Of a stretch of DNA of 64,000 nucleotides, positions 53,553 through 63,930 are shown one piece after another. The notes beneath the pieces were generated by a model, which saw nothing but the letters and a program-made list of their open reading frames with translations, was not told where the DNA came from and did not search any database. The stretch is from assembly GCA_964487255.1 (NCBI GenBank), contig CAZAQV010000026.1, forward strand, positions 1 to 64,000, read 5' to 3'. This DNA comes from CAZAQV01 sp964487255. Its GTDB lineage: Bacteria; Myxococcota_A; Polyangia; Polyangiales; CAZAQV01. The stretch's first letter is position 1. Every line of letters starts with the position of its first letter. Position numbers and translations under genes: made by a program.

Positions 53553-53606
53553 CGCGCAACGATACGTGCCACTTGATCCGCTGACAAGCCCGTTGCATGG
53601 TGGCGC

Positions 53607-55022
53607 GTGCTGTCGACGAGCTGGCTTTCGCTGGTGCCACCGATCCTGGCCATCGCGCTCTGCTTGATCACGCGACGCGTGTTGCTTTCGTTGTTTCTGG
53701 GCATCTGGACCGGCGCCACCCTGCTCGCCGATTTTGACCCACTCCGCGGCCTGGTGCGCGGCGTCGATGCATGCCTCGGTGTCCTGGCCGACCCTGGCAG
53801 CGCACAAATTATCGTGATGGTCGCCTTGTTCGGCGCGCTCATCGCCTACGCGCAGCGCTCGGGCGGCGTCGAAGGTTTGCTCGCGCTCTTCGCACGCTTT
53901 GGTGTGAGCGAAACCCGACGGCGCGCACAGCTCTCGGTTGTGGTCACGGGGGCACTCATCTTCTTTGATGGCATGCTCTCATGCCTGCTCGGCGGGGCGA
54001 TCTATCGACCGCTTTTCGATCGACTCAAGATCTCCCGCGAGAAGCTCGCGTACATCGTCGACTCCACCTCGGCGCCCATCTGCATGCTCATCCCGGTCAA
54101 CGCATGGGGCGCATACATGATCGGGCTTTTGCGACAAAACGGCGTCGAGGATGCGACGCGCGTCTTCGCTACATCGGTGCCCTTTAACTTTTACTCGCTG
54201 CTCGCCGTTGCTCTCGTGCTCGTCGTCATCTTCTCCGGCAAAGACTGGGGCCCCATGCGACGCGCCGAAGCGCGTGCCCAGGCCGGCCAGCTCTCCGAAG
54301 CCGCCACCGACGATGGGGCTGGTGAGCTTCGTGGCCTGGCCGCCATCCGCTACGAGGGCAACAAGCCGGCGCGTGCGCTCAACGCGCTTTTACCGATCTT
54401 TGTTCTCGTGATCGGCACACCGGTCGGCCTCTACATCACCGGTGACGGCGACCTGTTGGCTGGCTCGGGGACCCTCACGGCGTTCTGGTGCACGCTCGCC
54501 GCCATCTTTGTGGCTGCGCTTGCCTATCGCGCGCAAGGCATCATGCGGAGCAGCGAGCTTTCGGAGTATCTCTTCAAGGGCATCGGGCATTTTTTGCCGA
54601 TCGCGACGCTGATGCTCTTCGCCTTTGCCATCGGTGGGCTCTTTCGCGAACTGGGCACCGGCGCGTTCATGGCCGAGCTCGCCCGCACCTGGCTCAGCCC
54701 AAGCCTGGTCGCGCCAATGTTGTTCGTTTTCGCGGCCTTCACTGCCTTTTCAACGGGTACCTCTTGGGGAACGTTCGCGACGTTGATCCCGATCGCCGTC
54801 CCGGTGGCGGAAGCCAACGGCTTGGCCTTGCCGCTGGCGATCGGTGCGGTCACAAGCGGCGGGATCTTCGGCGACCACTGCTCACCGATGTCCGATACGT
54901 CCGTATTGTCGTCCATGTCCGCTTCCTGCGACCACATGGACCACGTGCAAACGCAACTCCCGTACGCCCTGGCGGCTGCGGCCGCAGCCACGCTGCTGTT
55001 CACGATCGCAGGACAGTTTTAG
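53607..55022 (+). CDS. Na+/H+ antiporter, NhaC family
   Basis: 471 aa, GTG start. About eleven membrane helices. The conserved NhaC motifs FDGMLSCLLGGAIYRPLFDR, ISREKLAYIVDSTSAPICML and the late TSWGTFATLIPIAVP, then GGIFGDHCSPMSDTS are all present. It exchanges Na+ (or Li+, malate or lactate in some relatives) for protons across the inner membrane. Convergent with the DUF1552 gene, stop codons overlapping by 4 nt. Confidence 0.9.
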   Translation: MLSTSWLSLVPPILAIALCLITRRVLLSLFLGIWTGATLLADFDPLRGLVRGVDACLGVLADPGSAQIIVMVALFGALIAYAQRSGGVEGLLALFARFGVSETRRRAQLSVVVTGALIFFDGMLSCLLGGAIYRPLFDRLKISREKLAYIVDSTSAPICMLIPVNAWGAYMIGLLRQNGVEDATRVFATSVPFNFYSLLAVALVLVVIFSGKDWGPMRRAEARAQAGQLSEAATDDGAGELRGLAAIRYEGNKPARALNALLPIFVLVIGTPVGLYITGDGDLLAGSGTLTAFWCTLAAIFVAALAYRAQGIMRSSELSEYLFKGIGHFLPIATLMLFAFAIGGLFRELGTGAFMAELARTWLSPSLVAPMLFVFAAFTAFSTGTSWGTFATLIPIAVPVAEANGLALPLAIGAVTSGGIFGDHCSPMSDTSVLSSMSASCDHMDHVQTQLPYALAAAAAATLLFTIAGQF

Positions 55023-56491
55023 GCGCGAAGCGGCGCCCACACCCCGCCGTGAAGTTCGGGCAGCGGATAGCCCACCTCTCCAATGTCTGTCGCGCCCATC
55101 GCGTGACACACCGCCAGCAGTGTCCCGGTCGGAACCTTCGGGTTGTCGTTACCCCCCACCAAATGTTGCCCGGTCTTGAAGTAGCCGCGACAGTTGCCAA
55201 AGAGGATAGTCGGCACATCCGTCGCACGGTGCGCACTGCCGTGACCGTGCTCCATCGTGGTCATGACGACCGACGAGTCGAGCAAGTTCTCTTGACCATC
55301 GCTGCCCTTGAGCCGCCCCACAAAACTTGCCAGGCGTTGCGAGTACCAGTTGATAAACTCTTTGACCTGGTCCTCCGCGTGATGCGTGTAGGAGTGGTGG
55401 TCCGAACCCGAGTTCGCATCGCCCGGTCCCACGGAACCTTTGCCGAGCTCAGGCACCTTGAAGCGCGACGCGGAACCGCCGAACTGCATGGCAAACACCC
55501 GCATGCGGTCCGAACGAAACGCGGCATCGATCAGTGCGAACCATTGCTCAAGCACCTCGACGTGATTGTCGGGGTTGGTGGCGATCTCAGGTGGCCGCGT
55601 CGGAATGACGATGTCGCCGAGCTGGCCTTGCTGATCGATGCGAGCTTGAAGGCTGCCTTCGAGTTCACGCAGCGACTGCATGTGCTGCTCAAGAATGTGT
55701 CGACCCGCCTGCGGGAGCTGGCCGCGAATGCGTTCCATCTCCTTGTGCGTGCCGTCGAGTGCGCTCTTGCCTTGCGCCCAAAGCGTGACCGCCGTCTCGC
55801 CGGGCTCGGTCTGCATCAGCCCCTCGAAGAGCAAGTCCCAGGCCGCGATGGGACTCTTGACCATCGGCGCGTCATTGGTCTGGCTGATCGATGCGCTGTT
55901 GTAGTCGACGGAGGAATCGGCGGCGCGGAACACAGACCGACTTCCGCCACCCATGTTCCAGTGGCTGCCATCGATGTGAATGACCATATTGGCGAGCCGA
56001 CGGTCGGCAACAAGGCCTTGTTTAACGTTGTACTCGGCGATCAGCTGATCAATGGATGGCGAGGTCGCGCCATCGAAGCTGTCGCTAAATGGGATGCCGC
56101 CGGTGAACGCCGCCTGTGAGGCGGGAATATGCCCATCACCAAGGGTTGAGACGCCTTGCGACGCGCGGTGATCCTTGGCTGCGTTGAGTAGCGGCTGCAT
56201 CGCGTACTCACTGATCGCGATGGCGTCGGACACGAAGGGGTTCAGCGGCGTAAAACCGTCGACGAACTGCCAACTGCTGCCGCTTCCGCTCGCGATTCCA
56301 TCATTGGTGCCGTTGGCGTTGGGCAGGAAGATGGTCACGGCGCGTTTGGCGCTGGCGATATCCTGCGCCTCGGCCAGGTCGGTCCAAAAATGGGCGATGG
56401 GTGCAACCAACGCCGCGGTTGCGCTGGAACGAAGGAAGTCGCGCCTCAACCAGCGGCGGTTCTGAACGCCACGAATCTTCTTCTTACTCAT
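55019..56491 (-). CDS. DUF1552 secreted protein (Tat substrate)
   Basis: 490 aa. N-terminal twin-arginine signal (RRDFLRSSATAALVAP). The rest matches the DUF1552 pattern: VDGFTPLNPFV, HWNMGGG, a helical middle and DSSVVMTTMEHGHGSAHRAT with clustered His likely binding metal, as in sulfatase/alkaline-phosphatase-type folds. Always paired with a DUF1592/1588/1585 protein in Myxococcota and Planctomycetota; here the pair overlaps by 4 nt. Biochemical role not established. Confidence 0.88.
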   Translation of the reverse strand: MSKKKIRGVQNRRWLRRDFLRSSATAALVAPIAHFWTDLAEAQDIASAKRAVTIFLPNANGTNDGIASGSGSSWQFVDGFTPLNPFVSDAIAISEYAMQPLLNAAKDHRASQGVSTLGDGHIPASQAAFTGGIPFSDSFDGATSPSIDQLIAEYNVKQGLVADRRLANMVIHIDGSHWNMGGGSRSVFRAADSSVDYNSASISQTNDAPMVKSPIAAWDLLFEGLMQTEPGETAVTLWAQGKSALDGTHKEMERIRGQLPQAGRHILEQHMQSLRELEGSLQARIDQQGQLGDIVIPTRPPEIATNPDNHVEVLEQWFALIDAAFRSDRMRVFAMQFGGSASRFKVPELGKGSVGPGDANSGSDHHSYTHHAEDQVKEFINWYSQRLASFVGRLKGSDGQENLLDSSVVMTTMEHGHGSAHRATDVPTILFGNCRGYFKTGQHLVGGNDNPKVPTGTLLAVCHAMGATDIGEVGYPLPELHGGVWAPLRA

Positions 56492-58119
56492 AGTGCGTCC
56501 TCCGCAAAACGAAAGAACCTGGACGTCGCAAGGGTTCGCATCAGCGCCACAGGTCTCGGATCCTGATCAAATTCTTCAAAGAGCTGGGAGAAGAGCCGCG
56601 CGTCGCTCACCCCCGGGTCTCGACCCTCCGCGTAGCGCCACAGCTGTGTCAAAAAACAGCGCGAAACCGCCGGGTGCGTCGCAAACTCACTCGCCGCCTC
56701 GCTTGGGCTCGCGAAGGTGACCGTCTCAAACGGGGGCAAGTCAAAGTGTCCAACCGTCTCTTCGAGGCCAACCTCTTCCTCCGAAACGCGGCGTCCAAGT
56801 ACGTCGTAGACGTCAAACGCAAAGCCGGCGTTGAGCACGCGGTGACAGTTCGAGCAGGGCTGCACCGACTCGAGCGGCGTGAAGATGTCACGGAAGGTCT
56901 GGTCCTCTTGCCGGTCGCCGAGCGCCATCGCGGGGACGCCCGCTTCTTTGCCGAACTCGCTGCACGTCAGGTTGTGCACCAAAAAAGCGCCACGCCGCAT
57001 CGGTGAACGCCCTGACTCCTTTGAGTTCGCGGTGAGCACAAGCGCCGTCGTCAGAAGGCCCCGGCGCTCCGTATTCGACAGGTCGACAGGCTGCATTCCC
57101 TCACCGCCCGGCCAGCTCAAACCGTAGTGCTCTGCAAGCGGCTGCGACATGCGAGAGCTTTCGAACGTGAGCAGCTGTTGCAGCGTGCCATCCCCATCGA
57201 TGGCAATGGATTTGACCATGGCTTGAAACTCGTCGCGCATGGCGTCGAGGAGCGACTGGCTCACGGATGGGGTCTTGTTGTCGACGCGCGCTTCGGTCGT
57301 ACCCAGCCACAGTTCCGTCAGATACGAAAGTTGAGATGCAAACTCGGGCAATGCGATCAAACGGTCGACCTCGGCGCGATAGACGGTATCGTCGGCGAGC
57401 GAACCGTCTTGTGCGCGCGCAAGAAGCTCCGCGTCGGGTGGCGTTCCGGTCAAGAAGAAGGAGAGCTTCTGCGCCAGCTGATGAAGGTCGCCCTGTGGCA
57501 GTGCATACTCAAAACGATAGATGAGCTGCGGCGACAGAAGGCGCGCCTGAACGGTCGCTTTGCGTGCAAAGACGGTGTCGCCGTTGGCACGGGCGTCGTC
57601 GTACACCGCACGGGCCTGCGCAATCTCGTCCGCGCTCGGCGGTCGCAAGAACAGGGTTGTCAGAAACGCTTCGAGTTCCACATCCGTGCACTCCGCAGCA
57701 CACGGCAGAAGCGCCTCCGCGCCCTGCTCTGCGCCTTCGAGCCCAACTTCGTACAGTGCATCCATGGACTGAATGTTGCTGATCGAATTATTGTTTGCGA
57801 TGTTGGGCAAGCCGCGCAGGAGGCCACCAAACGAGATGCCATCGAGCGACGGCGAGCTGCCCACAATGCCGTTCATGCGAGCGTAGAGTTCACGCTCGGT
57901 CAGCATACGAATGCCCGTGCGAGGTGATGGCTCGACGAAGTCGTACACGAAGCCGGGTGCGGCAGGGTCGTCCTCCACCGGGTCGATACCGGGCAGCATA
58001 TCGTCCTGCTCGTACCAAGGAGACTCGGCACCCGGATCATCGATCGCACCATTGCAGGCTGCGATCAGGCCGACCGCCAAGAGCGCGCTCAGCCTGTCTC
58101 GTGAGAACCGGTGCTTCAT
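56488..58119 (-). CDS. DUF1592/DUF1588/DUF1585 lipoprotein
   Basis: 543 aa from ATG 58119, giving a lipoprotein signal (LLAVGLIAACNG); the frame is open 50 codons further without protein character. An N-terminal DUF1587/1595-like part (RMLTERELYARMNG), DUF1592 (about 240-370; QLIYRFEYALPQ, LSYLTELWLG), DUF1588 with a cytochrome-like CSNCH, and the DUF1585 end (CFLTQLWRYAEGRD). The single CxxCH could bind haem. Start of a two-gene unit with the DUF1552 protein. Confidence 0.87.
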   Translation of the reverse strand: MKHRFSRDRLSALLAVGLIAACNGAIDDPGAESPWYEQDDMLPGIDPVEDDPAAPGFVYDFVEPSPRTGIRMLTERELYARMNGIVGSSPSLDGISFGGLLRGLPNIANNNSISNIQSMDALYEVGLEGAEQGAEALLPCAAECTDVELEAFLTTLFLRPPSADEIAQARAVYDDARANGDTVFARKATVQARLLSPQLIYRFEYALPQGDLHQLAQKLSFFLTGTPPDAELLARAQDGSLADDTVYRAEVDRLIALPEFASQLSYLTELWLGTTEARVDNKTPSVSQSLLDAMRDEFQAMVKSIAIDGDGTLQQLLTFESSRMSQPLAEHYGLSWPGGEGMQPVDLSNTERRGLLTTALVLTANSKESGRSPMRRGAFLVHNLTCSEFGKEAGVPAMALGDRQEDQTFRDIFTPLESVQPCSNCHRVLNAGFAFDVYDVLGRRVSEEEVGLEETVGHFDLPPFETVTFASPSEAASEFATHPAVSRCFLTQLWRYAEGRDPGVSDARLFSQLFEEFDQDPRPVALMRTLATSRFFRFAEDAL

Positions 58120-58339
58120 GCCGCAGATCCAAAGCAAAACTTGGGCCACCCAAAAGGCGTTCAGGTGTAGTTCTCCGGGGGCCTTTTCCGCTGCAATCCC
58201 GTATGCGTGGATCGAAGTCCCACATGCCCTTACACCGTCGGGAACGCGCAATGCGCCAAAGCACGTCAAGATCCCTTATCACCTACGCTAGCTGTGCACT
58301 TGGTAATGCCAGCCCTCAGCAGCGTGATACCATGAGGGA

Positions 58340-59062
58340 ATGCGCGGATGGCTCACGACCTTGACGCTGCTCGGGACGCTCTGGGCGCGCCCGGTCGCTG
58401 CCGAGTGCATCTCCAATATCGTCCACGTGTACCCCGAAGCCGGCACAATATTGCCAGCCAACGGGCACATCCTCGTCGTCGCCGGCATGGGCGCAGACGA
58501 ATCGCTACGGCGCGCGCCACGCGGCGCGTATGCGCTCTGGGACCTTATCTCAGAGGACCTCGTACCGCTGCGCACCGACAAGCCACTCGTAAGTCGCGAG
58601 TCATACGCCGCACGTGTTCTTCGACCCGTTCGCCAGCTCAAGGCCGGGCAGAACTACGCGCTCGTGCGTACGGACGCCGCCCAAGCGGCGAACGTGCTCG
58701 ACCTTGGCAGCCACAATTGGAACGTCGGTCCCGCCGACACGAGCGCGCCGCTTTGGGAGCAAAAGCCACAGCAGGAGCGGTACGAGTACCAACAATACGG
58801 CTGCGGTCCTTCGAGCCAACACCACATCACCGTCTCGGCGCAAGGTGCGGGGTACTACCACGCCGTCGTGCAAGGTGCAGGCATGACGCAGACGTTCTTG
58901 GTCGCCCCCCCGTCGAGCGGTCGCACGCTACCCATCGGTCACGGCATGTGTGGTGGCGCGTTTTCAATCCTCAGGAACAAGACATATCGTTTGCGTATCG
59001 CTCCCGTCGATTTCGCAGGCAACCGCGGGCCCACGGGCACGCTTAAGCTCAGCCCCCACTAA
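58340..59062 (+). CDS. Secreted protein of unknown function
   Basis: 240 aa with a signal peptide (LTLLGTLWARPVAAE). The mature part is strand-rich: GTILPANGHILVVAGMG, a bacterial Ig-like sandwich, and YRLRIAPVDFAGNRGPTG, which resembles the last strand of big-domain repeats in Myxococcota. Cys residues (CISN, GCGPS, MCGG) may form disulphides. No enzyme motif seen. Confidence 0.6.
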   Translation: MRGWLTTLTLLGTLWARPVAAECISNIVHVYPEAGTILPANGHILVVAGMGADESLRRAPRGAYALWDLISEDLVPLRTDKPLVSRESYAARVLRPVRQLKAGQNYALVRTDAAQAANVLDLGSHNWNVGPADTSAPLWEQKPQQERYEYQQYGCGPSSQHHITVSAQGAGYYHAVVQGAGMTQTFLVAPPSSGRTLPIGHGMCGGAFSILRNKTYRLRIAPVDFAGNRGPTGTLKLSPH

Positions 59063-59100
59063 GACGGCTCGCGGAGCCTAAGTGAGCTACATTCTCAGCC

Positions 59101-59466
59101 ATGGACGTGGTTTCCGATAGCGCATTCGACCAGCTCCTCGCCGACAAAGACGGCTTGATTCTGGTCGACTTTTTTGCGGATTGGTGTGCGCCCTGCCGCG
59201 CCCTCAGTCCCGTTCTTGAGACCCTTGAAGCTTCGTACCCCGACGTTTCATTCATCAAGGTCGACACCGAGCGTTCCAAGCGGGTCGCATCTGCATTCGG
59301 CGTGCGTAGCCTGCCCACGGTCCTGCTCTTGCGCGCCCAGGCGGGGTCAGCTGAAGTGGTTTCGGTCACGCTCGGCGCAAAACCACAGAGCTACTGGATC
59401 AAGCTGCTCGACCAGGCGACCAAGCCGAAACCGAAGTTGCTCGAGCGACTCTTCGGACGCGGCTAA
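59101..59466 (+). CDS. Thioredoxin-fold protein
   Basis: 121 aa. Classic thioredoxin: strand ILVDFFADWCAPC with active-site W28-C29-A-P-C32, the cis-proline loop VRSLPTVLLL and the surrounding alpha/beta order. No signal peptide, so a cytoplasmic disulphide reductase. The short basic tail (KPKPKLLERLFGRG) is unusual for thioredoxins. CAPC instead of CGPC shifts redox potential modestly in known homologues. Confidence 0.93.
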   Translation: MDVVSDSAFDQLLADKDGLILVDFFADWCAPCRALSPVLETLEASYPDVSFIKVDTERSKRVASAFGVRSLPTVLLLRAQAGSAEVVSVTLGAKPQSYWIKLLDQATKPKPKLLERLFGRG

Positions 59467-59580
59467 CCTACAGCCCGTTTTGTGAGCACGCCCTAGCCTC
59501 CACGCGGCGCGTTCGATGTAGCGTCCGCGGTCGCGCCCTGAGTTGCTTCGCAGCAGCACTCGTGCGAACATGCCTAGGTC

Positions 59581-60078
59581 GTGCGCGAAATCGCCTACAA
59601 ACAAGCGATGAGACGGTGGGCGACGGGCGTGAGCGTGGTAACCGCCTCGATCGACGGCCTATCCATGGGTATCACCATCTCTAGCCTTGCGTCCGTCACG
59701 CTGGGTCCGCCGACCATCTCGTTCAGCCTCTCATCAGCCAGTACGGTCGGCAGCGCACTGGAGGCGGATCACCACGCTGTGGTCAACATCCTGGCAGCTG
59801 ATCAACGCGATATTTCGGACCGTTTCGCAGGTCGTGACGGCGCACTCGACCGCTTTGACGGCATCGCAACGCAGGCGATGCCACAGGGCCCGGCCCCAGC
59901 GCTGACGGGAGCCGCCGCCATCCTGTCGTGCGTGGTGCGCGAAACAGTCTCCGTCGGCGGGCACCGCCTTTACCTGGCCGAGGTGCTCGAGTCGCGCAGC
60001 ACGAAGAAGGACCCGCTCCTTTACTTCGACGGCGACTACACTGACGTCGTGTTTGGTCGACGTGCGAACGAACGCTGA
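59581..60078 (+). CDS. Flavin reductase-like domain protein
   Basis: 165 aa, GTG start. Flavin_reduct fold: RRWATGVSVVTASIDG, GITISSLASVTLGPPTISFS, VNILAADQRDISDRFAG and the final YFDGDY segment, all typical of short-chain FMN reductases such as HpaC/NtaB. They supply reduced flavin to a monooxygenase or bind FMN. No two-component monooxygenase gene is adjacent; the next gene is a 5-oxoprolinase-like fusion, so its partner is unknown. Confidence 0.87.
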   Translation: MREIAYKQAMRRWATGVSVVTASIDGLSMGITISSLASVTLGPPTISFSLSSASTVGSALEADHHAVVNILAADQRDISDRFAGRDGALDRFDGIATQAMPQGPAPALTGAAAILSCVVRETVSVGGHRLYLAEVLESRSTKKDPLLYFDGDYTDVVFGRRANER

Positions 60079-60126
60079 GCAAAACCCACAAAAGACCGCG
60101 CGCGGGGTTTGCGCTAGAGTCGCGCT

Positions 60127-63100
60127 GTGACAGCGGGCTGGCAGTTTTGGATCGACCGCGGTGGGACGTTTACCGACATCATCGCGCGACAGCCTGACGG
60201 CAAACTGCGAAGTCAAAAGAGGCTTTCGGACAGCCCGATCGGCGACAGTGACCCTGCTCTCGATGCAATCCGCGACTTCATGGGCGTTGCGCAGGACGCA
60301 CCGATCGACACATCTGCGATTGAAGCCGTCAAGATGGGAACGACGGTGGCCACCAACGCGTTGCTTGAACGTACCGGAGAACGCACCGTCCTGTGCATCA
60401 CCGAAGGGTTCGCAGATGCACTGCAAATCGGTTACCAGAACCGTCCCGACATCTTCGCGCGGCACATCCAGCTTCCGCGCCAACATTACGAGCGGGTGAT
60501 CGAGGTTCGCGAGCGCACCGATGCACGCGGGTCCGTCCGCGTCCCACTCGACGAAAGCGCGCTCCGAGATGCCTTGACGCAGGCGCACGTGGACGGCATC
60601 CGCGCTTGCGCGGTCGTCCTCATGCACGGCTATCTCTACCCTGAACACGAGCTCCGCGTGGGCAACATCGCGGAAGAGGTCGGCCTCGTTCAAGTCTCCC
60701 TCTCTCACCGAGTGAGCCCACTACGCAAGCTCGTCAGCCGAGGTGACACGACCGTCGTCGACGCCTATCTCTCGCCGGTCCTGCGACGCAAGGTGGCCGC
60801 GCTCCAAGAAGAGCTTGCCGGTACCCGGCTGTTCTTCATGCAGTCGAACGGCGGCCTGAGCGAGGCCGAGTCGTTCGGCGGCAAAGACAGCATTCTTTCA
60901 GGCCCGGCCGGCGGTATTGTCGGCGCAGCAAAAACCTGCGAGGAAGTCGGACTCTCGAAAATCATCGCCTTTGATATGGGCGGCACATCGACAGACGTCG
61001 CGCACTATGCAGGCGAGCTCGAACGCAACAACGAGCGTACGATCGCCGGTTCACGCCTCAGCGTGCCGATGCTCGACATCCACACGATCGCGGCGGGCGG
61101 CGGTTCTATCGCGAGCTACGCCCAAGGGCGCTTTCGTGTCGGTCCTGCTTCGGCGGGCGCAGATCCCGGTCCAGCGTGCTACCGACGCGGCGGTCCGCTC
61201 ACGCTCACCGACTGCAATCTCGTGCTCGGTCGCATTCGCGCCGAGCACTTTCCACACCTCTTTGGGCCAGACGCCGACCAGCCACCGGACCTCGAGGCGG
61301 CCAAGACGCGGCTTGAGGAGCTTCGCGCACAGCTATCGACGGGCGGACGCGAGGCCATCTCAGATGAAAACCTGGCCGCAAGCTTTGTCCAGATCGGGGT
61401 CGATCACATGGCAGCGGCCGTCAAAAAAATCTCACTCGAGCGCGGGCGCGACCTCGACGACTACGCCCTTTGCTGCTTCGGCGGTGCAGGCGGACAGCAC
61501 GCGTGCATGGTGGCGGAGCAACTTGGGATGCAAACGGTCATCGTCCCGCCTCTCACCTCCGTCCTCTCCGCCCTTGGCATCGGTTTGGCGGAACTCCGTT
61601 CGCTCAAAGAGGCCGCCATCGACTGCCCTCTCACGGGCGACGGCGTCGAAATGATGCGGCATCTTATCGAGCGCCTCGCGGACGAAGTCGCCGCCACCCT
61701 ACGTGAACAAGGAGCTGCTGAAGACGCCATCTCGATCATCAACAAGGTTAAGCTTCAGTACGAAGGCTCAGACACGAGCCTCGAGACGACGCTTGCCGAT
61801 CCCGCGTCCATGCGCGCTGCGTTCGAAGCCCTGCATCGCGAGCGTTTCGGCTTTATCGTGGGTCGCAAAAGACTGCGTAGCGCGAGCGTCGTGGTCGAGG
61901 CGGTCGGCCGCCACGGCCGAAGCAGCAGGAGCCTTGCGCCCGGCAAACGCTTTGCCCCGCGACAACTTCGCAGCACTTCGGCTGCAGATGCCACCTTTTA
62001 CAGCGCCGGCGCGATGCACCGCGGCCCCGTCCTACGGCGCACCGAGCTTTCCAGCGGAGACATCATCGATGGACCAGCCATGGTCGTCGAAACCGACACG
62101 ACCGTGGTCGTGGACGTGGGTTGGCGGGCGGAAGTGCTCGCGGAGGGACATCTGAGACTTGAACGCACGAAAGCGCCCGCCGAACACTCTCCCTTGCCAA
62201 TTGCGGACAGTGCTCCATTGGCAAAGTCAGACGCAGACGCCAGAAAGGAAGATGCGCCGGACCCACTTCGACTTGAGCTGTTCAACAACGTCTTTCGTTC
62301 CATCGCGGAGCAGATGGGCATCACGCTTTGTCAGGCCGCACACTCGGTCAACATCAAAGAACGCATGGACTTTTCATGTGCGCTCTTCGACCAAAACGGC
62401 GACCTCGTCGCCAACGCGCCGCACGTTCCCGTGCACTTAGGCTCCATGGGTGCGAGCGTCCGCGCGATACTCGACGCCCGGCCCAATCTCGAGCGCGGCG
62501 AGGTCTTCGCGCTCAACGACCCATACCGCGGCGGCACGCACCTGCCCGACATCACCGTCGTCACCCCCGTCTTCATCGCTCAACAAGACGCGCCAAGTTT
62601 TTTCGTGGCGTCGCGCGGCCACCACGCCGACGTCGGCGGCGTCACACCAGGCTCGATGCCACCCAAGAGCCAACGCGTCGACGAAGAGGGCGTCTTGCTC
62701 ACCAACTTTCAGTTGGTCCAAAATGGGGAGTTTCTTGAGGAGGAGTTCGTGCGCGCGCTTCAGGCGGGCGACTTTCCCGCGCGAAACATCCCGCAAAACA
62801 TCGCCGATATTGAAGCACAGATCGCAGCCAACGAGACAGGCCGGCGCGAACTCGAAAAGCTGGTCTCACGCGCGGGGCTGCCGACGGTGTGCGCGTTTAT
62901 GGGGCATGTGCAGGCGAATGCCGAGCAATCCGTTCGCGAACTGCTCAAGAGCCAGGCAGACGGGCATGCCATCGGACAGCTCGACAGCGGCGCAAAAGTG
63001 GAGGTGCGCGTGCACATCGATCGCGAGCACGGCACGGCTGTCATCGATTTTACCGGGACGTCCGAGCAACAACAGAGCAACTTCAACGCGCCGCGTGCCG

Positions 63101-63792
63101 TGTGTGAAGCCGCCGTCCTTTACGTCTTTCGGACGTTGATCGAAGACGACATCCCAATGAACCAGGGTTGCCTCATCCCGATCGAGATGCGTTTGCCGGA
63201 ACGATCACTGCTGAGTCCCTCCTACCCGGCTGCCGTCGTCGCGGGCAACGTGGAGACCTCGCAGCTCATCGCCAACACGCTGTTTCGTGCGCTGGGCGCG
63301 CTGGCCGAGTCGCAAAGCACGATGAACAACTTCACCTTCGGTGATGGCGAGCACCAATACTACGAGACCATTTGTGGTGGTGCAGGGGCTGGAGAGGGCT
63401 TTGATGGCGCGTCGGCGGTGCATACCCACATGACCAACTCGAGAATCACCGACCCCGAAGTGCTCGAAGCGCGACACCCGGTGCTACTGCGACGCTTTTG
63501 TATTCGGCGTGGTTCGGGTGGGGGCGGCCAGTATCTCGGTGGCGACGGCATCGTGCGCGAACTGGAGTTCTTGGCACCGATGACGGCTGCCGTCTTGTCG
63601 AACAACCGCGTGGTCGCGCCCAAAGGACTCGCGGGTGGCGCAGACGGCGCGCTCGGAAGGAACACGGTTGTGCGCAGCGATGGACGCGCGGAGGACCTCG
63701 GCTCGGTGGCGCAGGTGCAGATGGAGCCCGGTGATCTCCTGCGCATCGAGACCCCGGGGGGTGGTGGCTTCGGCGAAGGCGGACGCCAGTAG
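60127..63792 (+). CDS. 5-oxoprolinase / fused hydantoinase A-B
   Basis: 1221 aa, GTG start. Residues ~1-690 are HyuA-like: ATP-binding motif WIDRGGTFTD near the start, MGTTVATNALLERTGERT, FDMGGTSTDVAH and the Hydantoinase_A core. Residues ~715-1220 are HyuB-like: LFNNVFRSIAEQMG, NDPYRGGTHLPD, RGHHADVGG and GGAGAGEGFDG. The single-chain fusion is the eukaryote-like 5-oxoprolinase form that opens 5-oxoproline to glutamate with ATP; N-methylhydantoinases and acetophenone carboxylases look similar. A carbon-nitrogen-hydrolase-like gene follows, fitting hydantoin or lactam breakdown. Confidence 0.9.
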   Translation: MTAGWQFWIDRGGTFTDIIARQPDGKLRSQKRLSDSPIGDSDPALDAIRDFMGVAQDAPIDTSAIEAVKMGTTVATNALLERTGERTVLCITEGFADALQIGYQNRPDIFARHIQLPRQHYERVIEVRERTDARGSVRVPLDESALRDALTQAHVDGIRACAVVLMHGYLYPEHELRVGNIAEEVGLVQVSLSHRVSPLRKLVSRGDTTVVDAYLSPVLRRKVAALQEELAGTRLFFMQSNGGLSEAESFGGKDSILSGPAGGIVGAAKTCEEVGLSKIIAFDMGGTSTDVAHYAGELERNNERTIAGSRLSVPMLDIHTIAAGGGSIASYAQGRFRVGPASAGADPGPACYRRGGPLTLTDCNLVLGRIRAEHFPHLFGPDADQPPDLEAAKTRLEELRAQLSTGGREAISDENLAASFVQIGVDHMAAAVKKISLERGRDLDDYALCCFGGAGGQHACMVAEQLGMQTVIVPPLTSVLSALGIGLAELRSLKEAAIDCPLTGDGVEMMRHLIERLADEVAATLREQGAAEDAISIINKVKLQYEGSDTSLETTLADPASMRAAFEALHRERFGFIVGRKRLRSASVVVEAVGRHGRSSRSLAPGKRFAPRQLRSTSAADATFYSAGAMHRGPVLRRTELSSGDIIDGPAMVVETDTTVVVDVGWRAEVLAEGHLRLERTKAPAEHSPLPIADSAPLAKSDADARKEDAPDPLRLELFNNVFRSIAEQMGITLCQAAHSVNIKERMDFSCALFDQNGDLVANAPHVPVHLGSMGASVRAILDARPNLERGEVFALNDPYRGGTHLPDITVVTPVFIAQQDAPSFFVASRGHHADVGGVTPGSMPPKSQRVDEEGVLLTNFQLVQNGEFLEEEFVRALQAGDFPARNIPQNIADIEAQIAANETGRRELEKLVSRAGLPTVCAFMGHVQANAEQSVRELLKSQADGHAIGQLDSGAKVEVRVHIDREHGTAVIDFTGTSEQQQSNFNAPRAVCEAAVLYVFRTLIEDDIPMNQGCLIPIEMRLPERSLLSPSYPAAVVAGNVETSQLIANTLFRALGALAESQSTMNNFTFGDGEHQYYETICGGAGAGEGFDGASAVHTHMTNSRITDPEVLEARHPVLLRRFCIRRGSGGGGQYLGGDGIVRELEFLAPMTAAVLSNNRVVAPKGLAGGADGALGRNTVVRSDGRAEDLGSVAQVQMEPGDLLRIETPGGGGFGEGGRQ

Positions 63793-63930
63793 TGGCTCTG
63801 TGCTGGGGTTTCGCGTCCTGAGCAAAGCTCGCACACTCTCTGCAATTACTTCGTTTTTTTTGGTGTTGCGTGTCATTCGTCACTGGATCGGTTGTTGCTC
63901 CTGTGGTCGGCCACAAGGAGACCTCAAGGA

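Noticed and set aside
53553..53807. N-terminal extension of the small lipoprotein to 53807
   Set aside because: The added 85 residues are polar and antisense to nhaC, and would hide the signal peptide that begins at 53552.
54488..56119. 543-codon open frame on the + strand across NhaC and DUF1552
   Set aside because: Arg/His-rich translation and overlap with two well-recognised genes in other frames; typical high-G+C shadow.
59734..60708. 324-codon leftward frame opposite flavin reductase and oxoprolinase
   Set aside because: Antisense to two clear genes, with no recognisable family features.
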